A stretch of DNA of 64,000 bases, taken from the NCBI GenBank assembly GCA_938041035.1, contig CALHYX010000028.1, forward strand, positions 62,001 to 126,000, written 5' to 3'. Source of the DNA: an uncultured Acidimicrobiales bacterium. GTDB lineage: Bacteria; Actinomycetota; Acidimicrobiia; Acidimicrobiales; SHLQ01. Under the pieces are notes generated by a model that did no database searches, had not been told where the DNA came from, and saw nothing but the letters and a program-made list of their open reading frames with translations. How positions within the stretch are numbered: the stretch's first letter is position 1; the number at the start of each line of letters is the position of its first letter. The translations under genes were made by a program, and so were the position numbers. Of this stretch, positions 34,932 through 46,600 are shown in pieces.

Positions 34932-35867
34932 GTGACCCCTCCGACCGCCCCGGCCACTCTCGAACGTAGCGAGAGCCTTGACCTCTTCGACGCGGTCGGC
35001 GACACCATCACCGAACTCGTCGCCACCCACAAAAGCCGGCGCGAGCACTGGTATTTCCAGGACTTTGTGCCCTGGGAAGCGGGCCGGAACTTTCGGGATG
35101 AGCCGTGGGATGAGTCCCAGTGCACGCTGGCGCCCGAGGTGCGCACCGCGCTGGTGTTGAACCTGCTCACCGAGGACAACCTGCCCTACTACCACGCCCG
35201 CCTGGCCACGGCGTTTCCGCCGGACTCACCCATGGCCGACTGGTCCGGGCTCTGGACCGCCGAAGAGGGCCAGCACGCCATCGCCATGCGGTGCTACCTC
35301 CTGGCCTCGCGCAACTGCGACCCCCGAGGACTCGAGAACGACCGCATGGTCACGGTGCAGCGCGGGTGGAAGAACGACTTCGTCGATCCCATCGAGGTGT
35401 TCGTGTACACCTCGGCCCAGGAACTCGCCACCCGCATCAGCCACCGCAACGCCGGCGTGCTCGCCGACGACCCCGTCGCCTACGAGCTCATGAGTCGAGT
35501 GGCGGCCGACGAGAACCATCACTTCATGTTCTACCGAGGCGTCGTGACCGCGATGCTCGAGCAGAATCCATCGCTGGTCCTCGACGCCATGGTCACCGTG
35601 TTCGAGGGATTCGAGATGCCCGGCACCGGGATTCCCAAGTACCTTCGCCGGGCGATCGCCATGGCCAAGGCCGGCGTGTACAACCTGCGTATTCACGCCG
35701 ACAAGGTCGTCAGCCCGCTCATGCGCGATTGGCGTATCGGCGACCTCACCGACCTCACGCCGGCGGGGGCCGAGGCCCAGGAAAAGCTCATGGCGATGCC
35801 GGACAAGTTGCTCGAAGCCGCCGAGCACTTCGAACGCCGGGTCGGCATACTCCCCAAACTGGCCTAA
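34932..35867 (+). CDS. Acyl-ACP desaturase (ferritin-like diiron type)
   Basis: A 311-residue soluble desaturase of the FA_desaturase_2/DesA family, which puts a double bond into acyl chains on acyl carrier protein. The diiron ligands are visible: E-D-N-L-P-Y-Y-H in the first helix pair, EEGQH with Glu111, Glu112 and His115, and DENHH with Glu194 and His197. The length and the HWYFQDFVPWEAG lead-in match actinobacterial members such as mycobacterial DesA proteins. It starts with GTG at 34932, and a weak CAGACT box lies 6 nt upstream. It follows the thiolase pair by 63 bp and ends 12 bp before a convergent lipoprotein gene. Confidence 0.92.
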   Translation: MTPPTAPATLERSESLDLFDAVGDTITELVATHKSRREHWYFQDFVPWEAGRNFRDEPWDESQCTLAPEVRTALVLNLLTEDNLPYYHARLATAFPPDSPMADWSGLWTAEEGQHAIAMRCYLLASRNCDPRGLENDRMVTVQRGWKNDFVDPIEVFVYTSAQELATRISHRNAGVLADDPVAYELMSRVAADENHHFMFYRGVVTAMLEQNPSLVLDAMVTVFEGFEMPGTGIPKYLRRAIAMAKAGVYNLRIHADKVVSPLMRDWRIGDLTDLTPAGAEAQEKLMAMPDKLLEAAEHFERRVGILPKLA

Positions 35868-35879
35868 CCGGCACGCGGG

Positions 35880-37193
35880 TCAGCGATGCTGACCGGCGAC
35901 CACGATTTCGACCCAGGTGCGTCCGGGCCGCAGCTCGATGACCTCGCCCGCCTCGGTGGTGAGCGTGGCCACACTGGTGATCGTGGGCCGGGTCCAGATT
36001 CCCGAGACGGCAACGCCGCCCGAGTACACGGTCGCGGGGCCGGTGCCGACCCACAGAAACTCCGGCACGGCTGATCCGCCGCCGTCCTTGAGGCCGCTGG
36101 GCATCTGATCGACTTCGACGACGACCACGTTGGTGGCACTCACCCGTTGACCTTCGGCGGTCAGGTGCTCGCCACCGGCCTGGGAGCGCACCCATGCCGA
36201 TCCGGTCCAGTTCCAATCGACGGCGAGGCGGGGGAAGCGCAGCGAGATGGTCGAGTCGGCCCGGCCCGGCACTGACGGCGCGGCGCTGTAGGCGAACTGG
36301 GCCGGCGGCATCGACGCGGCGGTACCCGTCCACTGGACATCGGTGTGGGAGTACAGGTTGTTCGGCGCGGAACGCCCTTCGAAACGCCAGTACCCACCGT
36401 TGCGGGCCGCGCTTCGGTTCTGGATGTGATCGGCGCGCAACAGCAACGAGTCGACCACGTCGTTGGCCCCGGAGTACACGAGGATCGGGCGGCCAAACCC
36501 CCCGAGGAACGACAGGTCGGTCGTGCGCCCACTGCGCACCGGCCCGACCGTCGCCGACGCGGAGTGGTACACGGCCGCGAACCGGGTATTGCCCGCCTCG
36601 ACCCCTTCTTCGATCACGATGTCGGCCTGGTTGAGACCGGTCTGGGGTCGAGCGTCGGTGTAGTTGTCGACCTTCACGACCAGCGCCGCCCGGTTCGACG
36701 GAGCACCGGGAAGACCGGTGAGGGGAAAGGTGCCGGGAGCGGCGATCGGCGGGTCGACGACGGCGGGGGCAACGACCTCATCGGGGCCGAGGTTGGCCAG
36801 GCGCCCCGTGTACAGCGCGAGGTTGCCCCGATCGCCGCCGGCGGCAGGCACACCCAGCGGCCCCCGCACGCGCGGGGGGTCCGACGCCCGAGGAAGCACG
36901 GGGATCGCGGTGGTCGGGGGCGACGGAGCGACGGTGGTGGTCGGAAAGTCGATTCCGCTCAGGTCGGGGCCGCGCTCGGCGACGGCCTCGGCGAGTCCGG
37001 ACAGGTCGGGGCCCGATCGTTCCGTGGTGGTCGGGGCCGGCGCCGTCGTGGTCGGCACCGTCTCGGGTGCGACCGCTGCGGCTGGGCGCTCCTCGGTGGC
37101 CCCCCGGACCTCGCTGAGGGGTTCGGTCGCACAGGCGGAGACGAGGAGCGCAAACGCGAGCGCGGTGTAGCGAAGATCATTCCAGGGACGCAT
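35880..37193 (-). CDS. DUF3048 lipoprotein
   Basis: The protein has 437 residues from the ATG at 37193; the open frame runs further upstream but would cross the divergent promoter. A signal peptide ends in the lipobox VSAC, and a Thr/Pro-rich spacer follows (about 25-120). The two-part DUF3048 domain has FPLTGLPGAPSNRAALVVKVDN, ARPQTGLNQADIVIEE, GNTRFAAVYHS and VGPVRSGR, then the C-terminal domain with NNLYSHTD and GRTWVEIV. The family includes Bacillus YerB and is of unknown function on the outside of the membrane. It is divergent from another Thr/Pro-spacer lipoprotein, 70 bp away. Confidence 0.88.
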   Translation of the reverse strand: MRPWNDLRYTALAFALLVSACATEPLSEVRGATEERPAAAVAPETVPTTTAPAPTTTERSGPDLSGLAEAVAERGPDLSGIDFPTTTVAPSPPTTAIPVLPRASDPPRVRGPLGVPAAGGDRGNLALYTGRLANLGPDEVVAPAVVDPPIAAPGTFPLTGLPGAPSNRAALVVKVDNYTDARPQTGLNQADIVIEEGVEAGNTRFAAVYHSASATVGPVRSGRTTDLSFLGGFGRPILVYSGANDVVDSLLLRADHIQNRSAARNGGYWRFEGRSAPNNLYSHTDVQWTGTAASMPPAQFAYSAAPSVPGRADSTISLRFPRLAVDWNWTGSAWVRSQAGGEHLTAEGQRVSATNVVVVEVDQMPSGLKDGGGSAVPEFLWVGTGPATVYSGGVAVSGIWTRPTITSVATLTTEAGEVIELRPGRTWVEIVVAGQHR

Positions 37194-37250
37194 CCGGACC
37201 CATCGGCCGCCGCGGGTTGGTTCTGAGTATCGCCGCCCGCCGGTCGCGGA

Positions 37251-37256
37251 TACGGT
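37251..37256 (+). promoter_or_regulatory. TACGGT -10 box, leaderless-type
   Basis: The box ends 7 nt before the GTG at 37264. An earlier in-frame GTG at 37255 overlaps the box itself, so the box decides the start. Confidence 0.55.
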
Positions 37257-37263
37257 GCCCTGC

Positions 37264-38595
37264 GTGTTCACCCCCACCGCCATGTTGCGCTCGGCCGGCC
37301 TGACCGCGGCGTTGGCGCTCGTCGCGACAGCATGTGGCGGGTCGACCGCGCCGGCCGCCCCATCGGAACCCCAAGCGCCGGTGACCGCTGCCTCCGATGC
37401 CGGTGCACCGAGGGGGACCTCGACCGAGCCCCCTATCGCCCAGCCCACCACCGCGCCCCCTACCACCCGGTCCCCTACCACCCAGCCATCCACGCCACCG
37501 GCCCCGGCAACCACGGCAGATCCCCCATCGGGCGTCACGCCCAGCGATCTCGCCGGCGCCGGGCCTCACGTCGTCGGCGTCGCCACGGTTGCGTTTCCCG
37601 GCGGTGACCCCGAGCAGCCGCAGCTGATCGAGGTCTGGTATCCGGCCGACGGCCCCGGCGACAGCACCGACACCTACGCGGTTCGCTCGTTCCTCCCCGA
37701 AGCGGTCGCCTCGCTCATCCCCGCCGACACCGACGACGGCTTCACGACCCCCGCCGGGCGCGGGCTACCCCCCGATGCCAGCGGTGCCCCCTTCCCCCTC
37801 GTTCTGTTCAGCCACGGTTCGTCGGCGTACCGGTCGCAGTCGAGCGACCTCGCCGCCCACCTGGCGTCGTGGGGCATGGTGGTCGCCTCCACCGACCATC
37901 CGCAGCGCAGTCTCGAATTCTCGCTCGTCGGCGGGCCACCGGAGCCGACACCAACCGCGGTCGAGGACGTTCGAGCGCTGCGGACGCTACTCACCTCCGA
38001 TCCCGAGGACATCGACTCCGGCGACGCCGACACCGCGTTCGTCGACTCCGCCCTCGTCGATATCGGGGCGATCATCGACCCGACCCGGGTCGGGCTCGCC
38101 GGGCATTCCGCCGGCGGCGGCACCATCCTCAGCGTCGCGGTCGACGACGGCATCGCCGGGTACGTGTCCTACGCGAGTGGCGCCCGCGACGACACGCCAC
38201 TGCCGAACGTACCCTCGCTGTTCATGGCGGGCACGACCGATGCGATCGTGACCCCCGATCGCACGCTCGCGGCCTTCGAACAGGCCCCGGCACCAGCCTG
38301 GTACTGGGAGTTTGCCGACGCCGGGCACCTCGTGTTCAGCGACCTGTGCGCCATCGGCGGCGACGCCACCCTCATCGACCTGGCCGAATCCGCCGGAATC
38401 GGCGACCTCGTGCCCGACGGCCTTCGCCGGCTCGCCACCGATGGCTGCGAGGAGCCAAACCGACCCGTCCAACGGGTGTGGCCGGCGATCAAACAGGGCA
38501 CGACCGGGTTCTTCCGGCTCGTGTTCGGCATCGACCGCGAACCCGTCGGCCTGTCCGGCGACGGGATCGAAGGGCTCAGCACCCGCAGTCGGTAG
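37264..38595 (+). CDS. Secreted alpha/beta hydrolase lipoprotein, PAF-acetylhydrolase/dienelactone hydrolase-like
   Basis: The 443-residue protein has a signal peptide with the lipobox VATAC and a Thr/Pro-rich spacer to about residue 95. The alpha/beta hydrolase domain has LFSHGSSAYRSQS near the oxyanion hole, GLAGHSAGGG with the nucleophile Ser282, a probable acid in AGTTDAIV and the histidine in FADAGHLVFSDLC. The long loop between strand and nucleophile and the ASTDHPQRS word resemble the platelet-activating-factor acetylhydrolase type. It should cleave esters of lipids or polymers outside the membrane; the substrate is unknown. The GTG at 37264 is set by the TACGGT box 7 nt upstream. Confidence 0.85.
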   Translation: MFTPTAMLRSAGLTAALALVATACGGSTAPAAPSEPQAPVTAASDAGAPRGTSTEPPIAQPTTAPPTTRSPTTQPSTPPAPATTADPPSGVTPSDLAGAGPHVVGVATVAFPGGDPEQPQLIEVWYPADGPGDSTDTYAVRSFLPEAVASLIPADTDDGFTTPAGRGLPPDASGAPFPLVLFSHGSSAYRSQSSDLAAHLASWGMVVASTDHPQRSLEFSLVGGPPEPTPTAVEDVRALRTLLTSDPEDIDSGDADTAFVDSALVDIGAIIDPTRVGLAGHSAGGGTILSVAVDDGIAGYVSYASGARDDTPLPNVPSLFMAGTTDAIVTPDRTLAAFEQAPAPAWYWEFADAGHLVFSDLCAIGGDATLIDLAESAGIGDLVPDGLRRLATDGCEEPNRPVQRVWPAIKQGTTGFFRLVFGIDREPVGLSGDGIEGLSTRSR

Positions 38596-38598
38596 CCC

Positions 38599-40818
38599 CT
38601 AGCGGGCCCAGCGGTACTGTTCGACGACGGCGTTGGCGATGTCGGTGGCCACCGCGGTGTCCGCCCGGCCATTGGCCAGGACCACCACCCCACCGGATCG
38701 TTGCGGGAACCCCACGAGGAAGCTGCGAAACCCCTCGTTCGATCCGGTGTGCTGGAAGCGACGGTTCGCCCCCTTGCCGGCCATCGCCACGCCGAGACCC
38801 TCGGCGAACATGGCCTCGACCAGGTTTTCGCTCAACAGCTCGCGGTCCTCGATCATCCCCCGGCGGTTCATCGCCACGACGAAGCGGGCCAGGTCCGACG
38901 CGGTGGCATGCAACCCGGCGGCTGCCGACCACGGACACACCTCGCGCAGACCGGGGAGCGTGCGGCCCTTCGTGTCGTGGCCACACGACATCGAAGCCGC
39001 GTCCGGGGTCAGCGCAAACGAACTCGATGTCATTCCGAGGGGGGCCAGAACGTTCTCGCCCATCCAGGCGTCGAACGGGTCGCCGCTGAGCTGTTCGATC
39101 AGGTGTTGCAGGACCAGATACCCGGCCCCGCTGTAGCTGTATTTCGAGCCCGGTTTGTAGGTGACCATCACGGGAGGCCCGCCGCGGCCCACCCAGGAGT
39201 CCTCGAGCGAGGGCACCCGCGTGCCGCGAAGGTTCTTCACCCGCACCGACCCGCCGCCACCTTTGATGAACCGGCGGCCCCGGGAGTCCGGGGTGGTATC
39301 GCGTCCGACGATTCCGGCCCGATGGGCCAGGAGCTGGCGCAACGTGATCGGGAACGACGCTCCCAGTCGCCGGCCTCGATCCGCCATTGGATGCACGGGA
39401 ATCTCGTACGCCAGATGGGGCTGGATGTCCTCGTCGAGGTCGATCCACCCCGCATCGACCATCCGGAGCGCTCCGAGCGCGGTGACCGGCTTCGACAACG
39501 AACAGGCCTGGAACACGGTCTCGGGTACCACCGGCTCGTCGGCGCCGGCCGCGATGACTCCGTAGCCGGTCGACCACGCGACCTCGTCGTCGACGACGGC
39601 CGCAACCGCTGCGCCGGGCACCTTCGCCGCCGCGAGCCGCGACCAGATGCCCACCACATCGGTGCCCCGACGGACCCCGACTTCGGCCTGGCGGATGGGG
39701 TCGACGGCCAACTTCGAGCGTTTGCCGGTGGAACCGACGACCCAACCGCCGCCCTCGAGCAGCGAGACGGTATCGACCCGGTAGCCGCCCTGGAGCTGCT
39801 CGGCGATCGCTCGCTGCACCGGTTTGGCGATCCCGCTGCCGAACAGCGCATCGCCCGCGATGACGATCCAGGCACCGTTGGGCCCGAAGGCCACCTCGTC
39901 GACCGATCGGGTCGGGGCCGCACCGGGGGTGGGGCTGGCGGAAAGGTTGCGCAGGGCCTGCAGACATCCGCCGGGAAGACCATCGCCGGCGAACCCGTTG
40001 GCGTGAGTGACCAACCACCCGCCGTCGCCGGTCAGCGCAATGCGTTCGATGCGTTGGCCCGCTCGCAGCGCCTGTTCGAGACCCTTACGGCCCGATGCCG
40101 ACATTCCCGACGCGACGGCGGTCTGGTCGGTGACCACCGCCCAGGACTTGCCCGCCAACTCAACGTGGCGGATCTGGTGACCCTGCCCGACCAGTTCGTT
40201 CAGCTTGGCGACGAGCGGTCGGGCGAGACCGTCGCCGCGCACCTCACCATCGAGATCGACGGTGACCCATCCGGTGGCCGTGCCATCGGCGGCGGCCAGT
40301 CCAACGGGCTCGACCTCGGCCAGAGCGTTGCGCAGGGCGGGGGTGACCGACCCCGACACGATGACCCCCTTCGAGCGGCGCGTTCGGCTGGCGCTCGTCG
40401 GTGCCGCGCTGGTGCGCCGGGCCGGGCGGCGACCGGCGGACGCGGCGGCGGCGCTTCGCGGCGCCGCGGGCTGGGTGGCGCGGGTGACGGGTACTTGCCG
40501 ACGAGCGCCGGCGCGTCGAGTCGACCGTCTGGTCGCTGCGCCGCCGCGTTGACGACCGATCGGGGCGGAGGTTCTCCGGCCCGTCGGCGCCGACGTACGG
40601 CCACCGGCCGGGCTCGTGCGACCGCGTCCCGCGCCGCCGGTGGTCGCGGGGCCGCGCGTCGTTCCCGCCGGCTTGGGCGCCGCGCCCCGGCGGGGTGCGG
40701 GCGGGCGAGGCGCCGAACGACTCCGGGTGGAGCCACCCCGTTTGGGTGCACCGGAGCCGCTTCGCCGCGTCCGCGTCGCAGGTCGCTTCGAGTTGCCTTT
40801 GCCTTTTCGTACTCTCAC
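38599..40818 (-). CDS. Beta-lactamase-fold serine hydrolase with basic tail and extra N-terminal repeats
   Basis: The 739 residues start with about 140 Arg/Pro/Ala/Gly-rich, probably disordered residues without a signal peptide. Residues about 150-370 hold four repeats of the type G-x-x-I/V-x-x-V-x-L/F-x-x-x-G-x-W-x-V (for example IRHVELAGKSWAVV and IERIALTGDGGWLV). The rest is a class C beta-lactamase/DD-peptidase fold with Ser440-L-S-Lys443, Tyr562-S-G and His690-T-G. This fits esterase, peptidase or beta-lactamase activity on an unknown substrate. The GTG at 40818 has a TAGGTT box 7 nt upstream and so is preferred to the longer open frame, which overlaps the next gene. Confidence 0.82.
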   Translation of the reverse strand: MRVRKGKGNSKRPATRTRRSGSGAPKRGGSTRSRSAPRPPAPRRGAAPKPAGTTRGPATTGGAGRGRTSPAGGRTSAPTGRRTSAPIGRQRGGAATRRSTRRAGARRQVPVTRATQPAAPRSAAAASAGRRPARRTSAAPTSASRTRRSKGVIVSGSVTPALRNALAEVEPVGLAAADGTATGWVTVDLDGEVRGDGLARPLVAKLNELVGQGHQIRHVELAGKSWAVVTDQTAVASGMSASGRKGLEQALRAGQRIERIALTGDGGWLVTHANGFAGDGLPGGCLQALRNLSASPTPGAAPTRSVDEVAFGPNGAWIVIAGDALFGSGIAKPVQRAIAEQLQGGYRVDTVSLLEGGGWVVGSTGKRSKLAVDPIRQAEVGVRRGTDVVGIWSRLAAAKVPGAAVAAVVDDEVAWSTGYGVIAAGADEPVVPETVFQACSLSKPVTALGALRMVDAGWIDLDEDIQPHLAYEIPVHPMADRGRRLGASFPITLRQLLAHRAGIVGRDTTPDSRGRRFIKGGGGSVRVKNLRGTRVPSLEDSWVGRGGPPVMVTYKPGSKYSYSGAGYLVLQHLIEQLSGDPFDAWMGENVLAPLGMTSSSFALTPDAASMSCGHDTKGRTLPGLREVCPWSAAAGLHATASDLARFVVAMNRRGMIEDRELLSENLVEAMFAEGLGVAMAGKGANRRFQHTGSNEGFRSFLVGFPQRSGGVVVLANGRADTAVATDIANAVVEQYRWAR

Positions 40819-40825
40819 CGGGCCG

Positions 40826-40831
40826 AACCTA
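40826..40831 (-). promoter_or_regulatory. TAGGTT -10 box, leaderless-type
   Basis: The box ends 7 nt before the GTG at 40818 of the beta-lactamase-fold gene. It lies in the 40-bp gap behind the phosphotransferase gene. Confidence 0.6.
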
Positions 40832-40858
40832 GTTCGCCGCGCCGGTGGCCGCCGCGGC

Positions 40859-41926
40859 TCAGAGCAGGTCGAAGCTCGACAGGTCGCGGATGGCCGCACA
40901 ACACCGGGTCGCCATGGCGACGAACATGTCGTCGCCTCGATCCGTGCGCTCGACGTGCATGGCGCCGAGCACCGTGGTGAACGGACCCTGTAGGTGGCCG
41001 AGCCGGTAGTCGTCGAAACAGGTGTCGATGTCGTAGTCGTACACGCCGTGGCCTCGCAGCGCCGCCAGATAGGCCGCCACCAGCGTGCGCTCCTCACGGC
41101 GTCGATCCTCGATCGGCAGCCCGTTGCCGAGAAAGTAGGCGAGATCTCTTCCGGCGGCGCCGACGGTCACGGTCTGCCAGTCGACGCAGACCACCGGGTA
41201 GCCCCCTTCGGCGGTGCGAAAGAGCAGGTTGTCGAGCCGATAGTCGGCGTGCACCAGCGTGAACCGCTCCATCCGGGCCACCATCCAGGCCGCCGCCACC
41301 TCGGCGAACGTGTGCAACACCTCCGCGTCGCCCTCCGCGAGCCGGTCGCCGTACCGATCGATGAAGCCGGGAACGTCCTCGGCCAACAGCGCTTCGACGA
41401 ACGCGCCCGTCTCGTCGGTCGGGTGCGACAGCCAGTCGATGGCGAACAGCGAGCGGTCCTTCCACCGAGGGCCGTGAAGACCGGCGAGATCCTCGACCGC
41501 CAACCGGGCCTGCTCGATCGAGCACCCGGCGATCTGGTCGCCCTGGGCCCCGGGAGCGAGGTCTTCGAGGAGCAGGGTGAACGTGGCCAGGTCGTCCGAT
41601 ACCGCCCCGAAGTAACACTTGGGCACCGTTATGGCGAGCGACTCGGCGAGATCGGTGTAGAAGCGCACCTCGTTGCGGTAGCCACCGGAGGCACCGGCGG
41701 CTCGGCTCATCTCGCCGTCAGCCGGAATTTTGGCCACCACACTCCACGGGCCCACGCCCTGCACGTAGTCGAGCGCGAGCCGGACGCTGAGCGCCATCTG
41801 ACCCGTGCCGACGGTGGTGGCTTCGAGCGATCCAACAACCGCATCCACGCCACCCGCTCGCAAGGCGGCGGTGACGTACTCGGGTGTCAGCTCCTCGGGC
41901 CGGGTCGCGATTCCCACGTCGCTCAT
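40859..41926 (-). CDS. Phosphotransferase of the aminoglycoside/ecdysteroid kinase-like family
   Basis: The 355-residue protein has the protein-kinase-like fold of the APH/EcKL group: a lysine in WSVVAKIPAD, a conserved acid in FLLEDLAPG-like LLLEDLAPGAQGDQ, the catalytic loop VHADYRLDNLLF and the metal-binding CVDWQTVTVG. Related proteins phosphorylate small hydroxylated molecules or act with acyl-CoA dehydrogenases on hydroxyacyl-CoAs; the substrate here cannot be told. Its ATG lies one base behind the guaB stop, so the two genes form an operon with tight coupling. No purine link to the kinase is known to me. Confidence 0.85.
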   Translation of the reverse strand: MSDVGIATRPEELTPEYVTAALRAGGVDAVVGSLEATTVGTGQMALSVRLALDYVQGVGPWSVVAKIPADGEMSRAAGASGGYRNEVRFYTDLAESLAITVPKCYFGAVSDDLATFTLLLEDLAPGAQGDQIAGCSIEQARLAVEDLAGLHGPRWKDRSLFAIDWLSHPTDETGAFVEALLAEDVPGFIDRYGDRLAEGDAEVLHTFAEVAAAWMVARMERFTLVHADYRLDNLLFRTAEGGYPVVCVDWQTVTVGAAGRDLAYFLGNGLPIEDRRREERTLVAAYLAALRGHGVYDYDIDTCFDDYRLGHLQGPFTTVLGAMHVERTDRGDDMFVAMATRCCAAIRDLSSFDLL

Positions 41927-41927
41927 G

Positions 41928-43517
<1,590 letters not shown>

Positions 43518-43612
43518 TCAAGTTGCGCCTGGTCGGGCCGATAGCTGCCTGACGCCCGTGATGTTTTTCGGGCGCCGTTGCCGCCCTCACCCTGGATCCC
43601 CGTAGGAACGCC

Positions 43613-46600
43613 GTGTTCTCCCTCATTCCGACCCCGCTTGTCGTCCCTCGCCGGTTGCTCGCCCTGCTGACCGGTTTCTCGCTGATCGTCAGCGTCCTCT
43701 CCGTCGTTGGCGTCGCCACGCCACAGGTGGCGGAACGGCTCGGCAACGTGGCCGGAGCGCAGGCCGCCTGCCCTCCCGGCGCCACCCTGTTGACCGAGTT
43801 CAACTGGTCCGCCGGACCGGGCGGCAACGACGACCCCGCCACCGACGGCGCCACCTGGCCCGCCGATACCGTGACCAAGACCTGGGCCAACGTCGGCGCC
43901 TCGGGCCTCGATGTCACGGTCACCATCGACGATCCGTTCGATCGCAACATCGACACCGCAATCGCCGGCCAACCGGGCGGCGGAAGCGTCGGAACGGTCG
44001 ACAACATCCCCACCTCGACCAACGAGGACACCGTCACCAACGACGGCTTCTACGGCAGCGACTACCTCACCTGGGCCATCTACAGCCAGACCTCCGACGA
44101 ACCCGTCACCCTGCGGTTCGACTTCAACCTCCCGGTGTTCTTCGCCACCGACTTCTCGGTCGACGATCTCGATTCGATCGGCCTCAACGCCGCCACACCG
44201 ACACCCTCGAACTCGTTCCAGGACGAGATCGACATCCTCGCCAGCGACGGCTCGGGCCCGGTGCTCGTGAACCTGATCGCGCTGGGGAACGCGGTGACCG
44301 TCGGCCAGAGCGCGACCGCCAACTACGAGGTGGGGGTGAACAACAACGTCGCGCCCGACGACCTCGCCGGCCAGATCACCATCACGACGCCAAAGCCGTT
44401 CACCTCGCTGTCGATCGAGTACTCCAACGGTCCCGACGACCAGGCCGCCGAGATCGCCGACCCCAACAACGACAACGATTGGGACGGCGTGAACAATGGC
44501 CAGGCCGTTCGCCTCGGCGGCTTCGAACTCTGTCTTCCCGACGACGCCGGGATCGATCTGGACAAGACCGTCTACGGCGGTCACGACGCCGGTGCATCCT
44601 GCGCGGGCGGCGAGCTTCTGAGCGGCGTCGTGCCCGGCGAGGACATCACCTACTGCTTCCTCGTCACCAACACCGGCGATACCTACCTTTCCTCGATAGA
44701 AATGGACGACCCGGCGCTCGGCCTAAGCGGCGCAACGTTGACGCCGGTCAGTCCGCCGTCGCTCCCGCTCGCCCCGGGAGCCACTGCGATGTACTACCTC
44801 GACGCGAGCGCGCCGGCAGCGGACCTCGTCAACTCGGCGACCGCCAACGCCAACCCCGTGTACCCCGACGGCAGCGACATACCGTTCCAGAACGATGTCG
44901 ACGCCACCGACACCGCCGAGGTCGATGTCGACCTCCCGGCCATCGAACTGGTGAAGTCGGTGTACGTCGGACACGATGCCGGCGCCGGCTGCCCCGGTGC
45001 CGCCCTGGCATCGGCCCCCAGCGGCACGTCGGTCACCTACTGCTTCGCGGTGCAGAACACCGGCGCCGTTCCGCTGGCGTCGGTGGTCGTCGACGACGCC
45101 ACCCTCGGCAATCCCACCATCTCGGCCACCACCGCGCCCTTCGCCGAGCCCCTCCTGCCCGGTGAGACCGTCACCTTCTACTTCGAAACCACCTCGGCCG
45201 GCGACCTCACCAACACCGCAGACGTCACCGCCGTCCCATCGAACCCGAGCGGCACCCCCATCCCCGACGCCACCCCGGTGACCGACAGCGCCGTCGCCGA
45301 CATCGTCGCCCTGACCTCCGGCATCACCCTGCAAAAGACCGTCGTGGCCGGAAACCTGTGCCCCGGAGCGGAGCTGGTGACCGTTACGCCCGGCACTGCT
45401 ATCTCGTACTGCTTCGAGATCGAGAACACCGGTACCACCCACCTCGCCGATGTCGTCATCGACGACGCCGACATCGCCGGCTTCGACCCCTCCAATCTGG
45501 TCGCGGTGTCCGGTTCGCTCGTGCTGCTCCCCCCGGGCGAAACCGCCGTCGTGCGCTACCCCACCGTCGCCACCGCCGACCTGTTGCCCAATACCGCAAC
45601 CGCGACCGGCACCCCCGCGGACAACACCGGGAGCCCGTTCGGCCCCGACACGGTCGATGACAGCGACACCGCCGGTGTCGAGGTCGTCGTACCGGCCATC
45701 ACCATCGTGAAGACCGCAGTCGTGGCCGGGGACCCCTGCCCCGGCGTGGACGCGACGGTGCTCACCGTCGCCAGTGGGCTCGACGTCACGTACTGCTTCA
45801 CCGTCACCAACACCGGCGAAACATCGCTTACCTCCATCGGCATTGACGACCCCGACCTCGGCATCACCGGCCTCGCCGTGCCCGACCTCGACCCCGGCGA
45901 CAGCGCCACCGTCGCGAGCGCCGACGTCGCCGCCACCGACCTGGTGAACACCGCCACGGTCACCGGCATCCCCGTCGACGCCATCGGAAACGAACTGCCG
46001 GGAGCACCCACCGTCACCGACGACGACACCGCCGAGGTCGACACGGTGACACCCGGCATCAACCTCGACAAGACGGTGGTGGCGGGCACAGCCGCGACGG
46101 CATGCCCGGGCGCTGAGCTGGTCACCGGCGGCAACGGCATCGACGTCACCTACTGCTTCGTGATCACCAACACCGGCGACAGTTTCCTCGATCTCGCCGG
46201 CATGACCTTCGGCGATGCCGATCTCGGAATCACGGCCGCCGATCTCACCCCGGTCGGCGCCATCACCGATCCCCTGCCGCCTGCGGCTACCGCCACCTAC
46301 GCCTACACCACGACCCTGACGGGCGACCTGCTCAACACCGCCTCGGTCACCGCCGACCCGGTCGACGCGGCCGGTAACCCCGTTCCCGGCGCTGGTCCGG
46401 TGGACGACACCGACACCGCCGCGGTCGACCAGAACAACCCGGCGGTCTCCATCGTGAAAACGGTCTATGCCGGCCATGACGCCGGCGCCGCGTGCGGCGG
46501 CGTGAACGCCATCACCGTGGACTCCGGCGACGCGGTGACCTACTGCTTCGTCGTGACGAACACGAGCACGGACGCCCACCTTGCCGATGTGGAGATCGAC

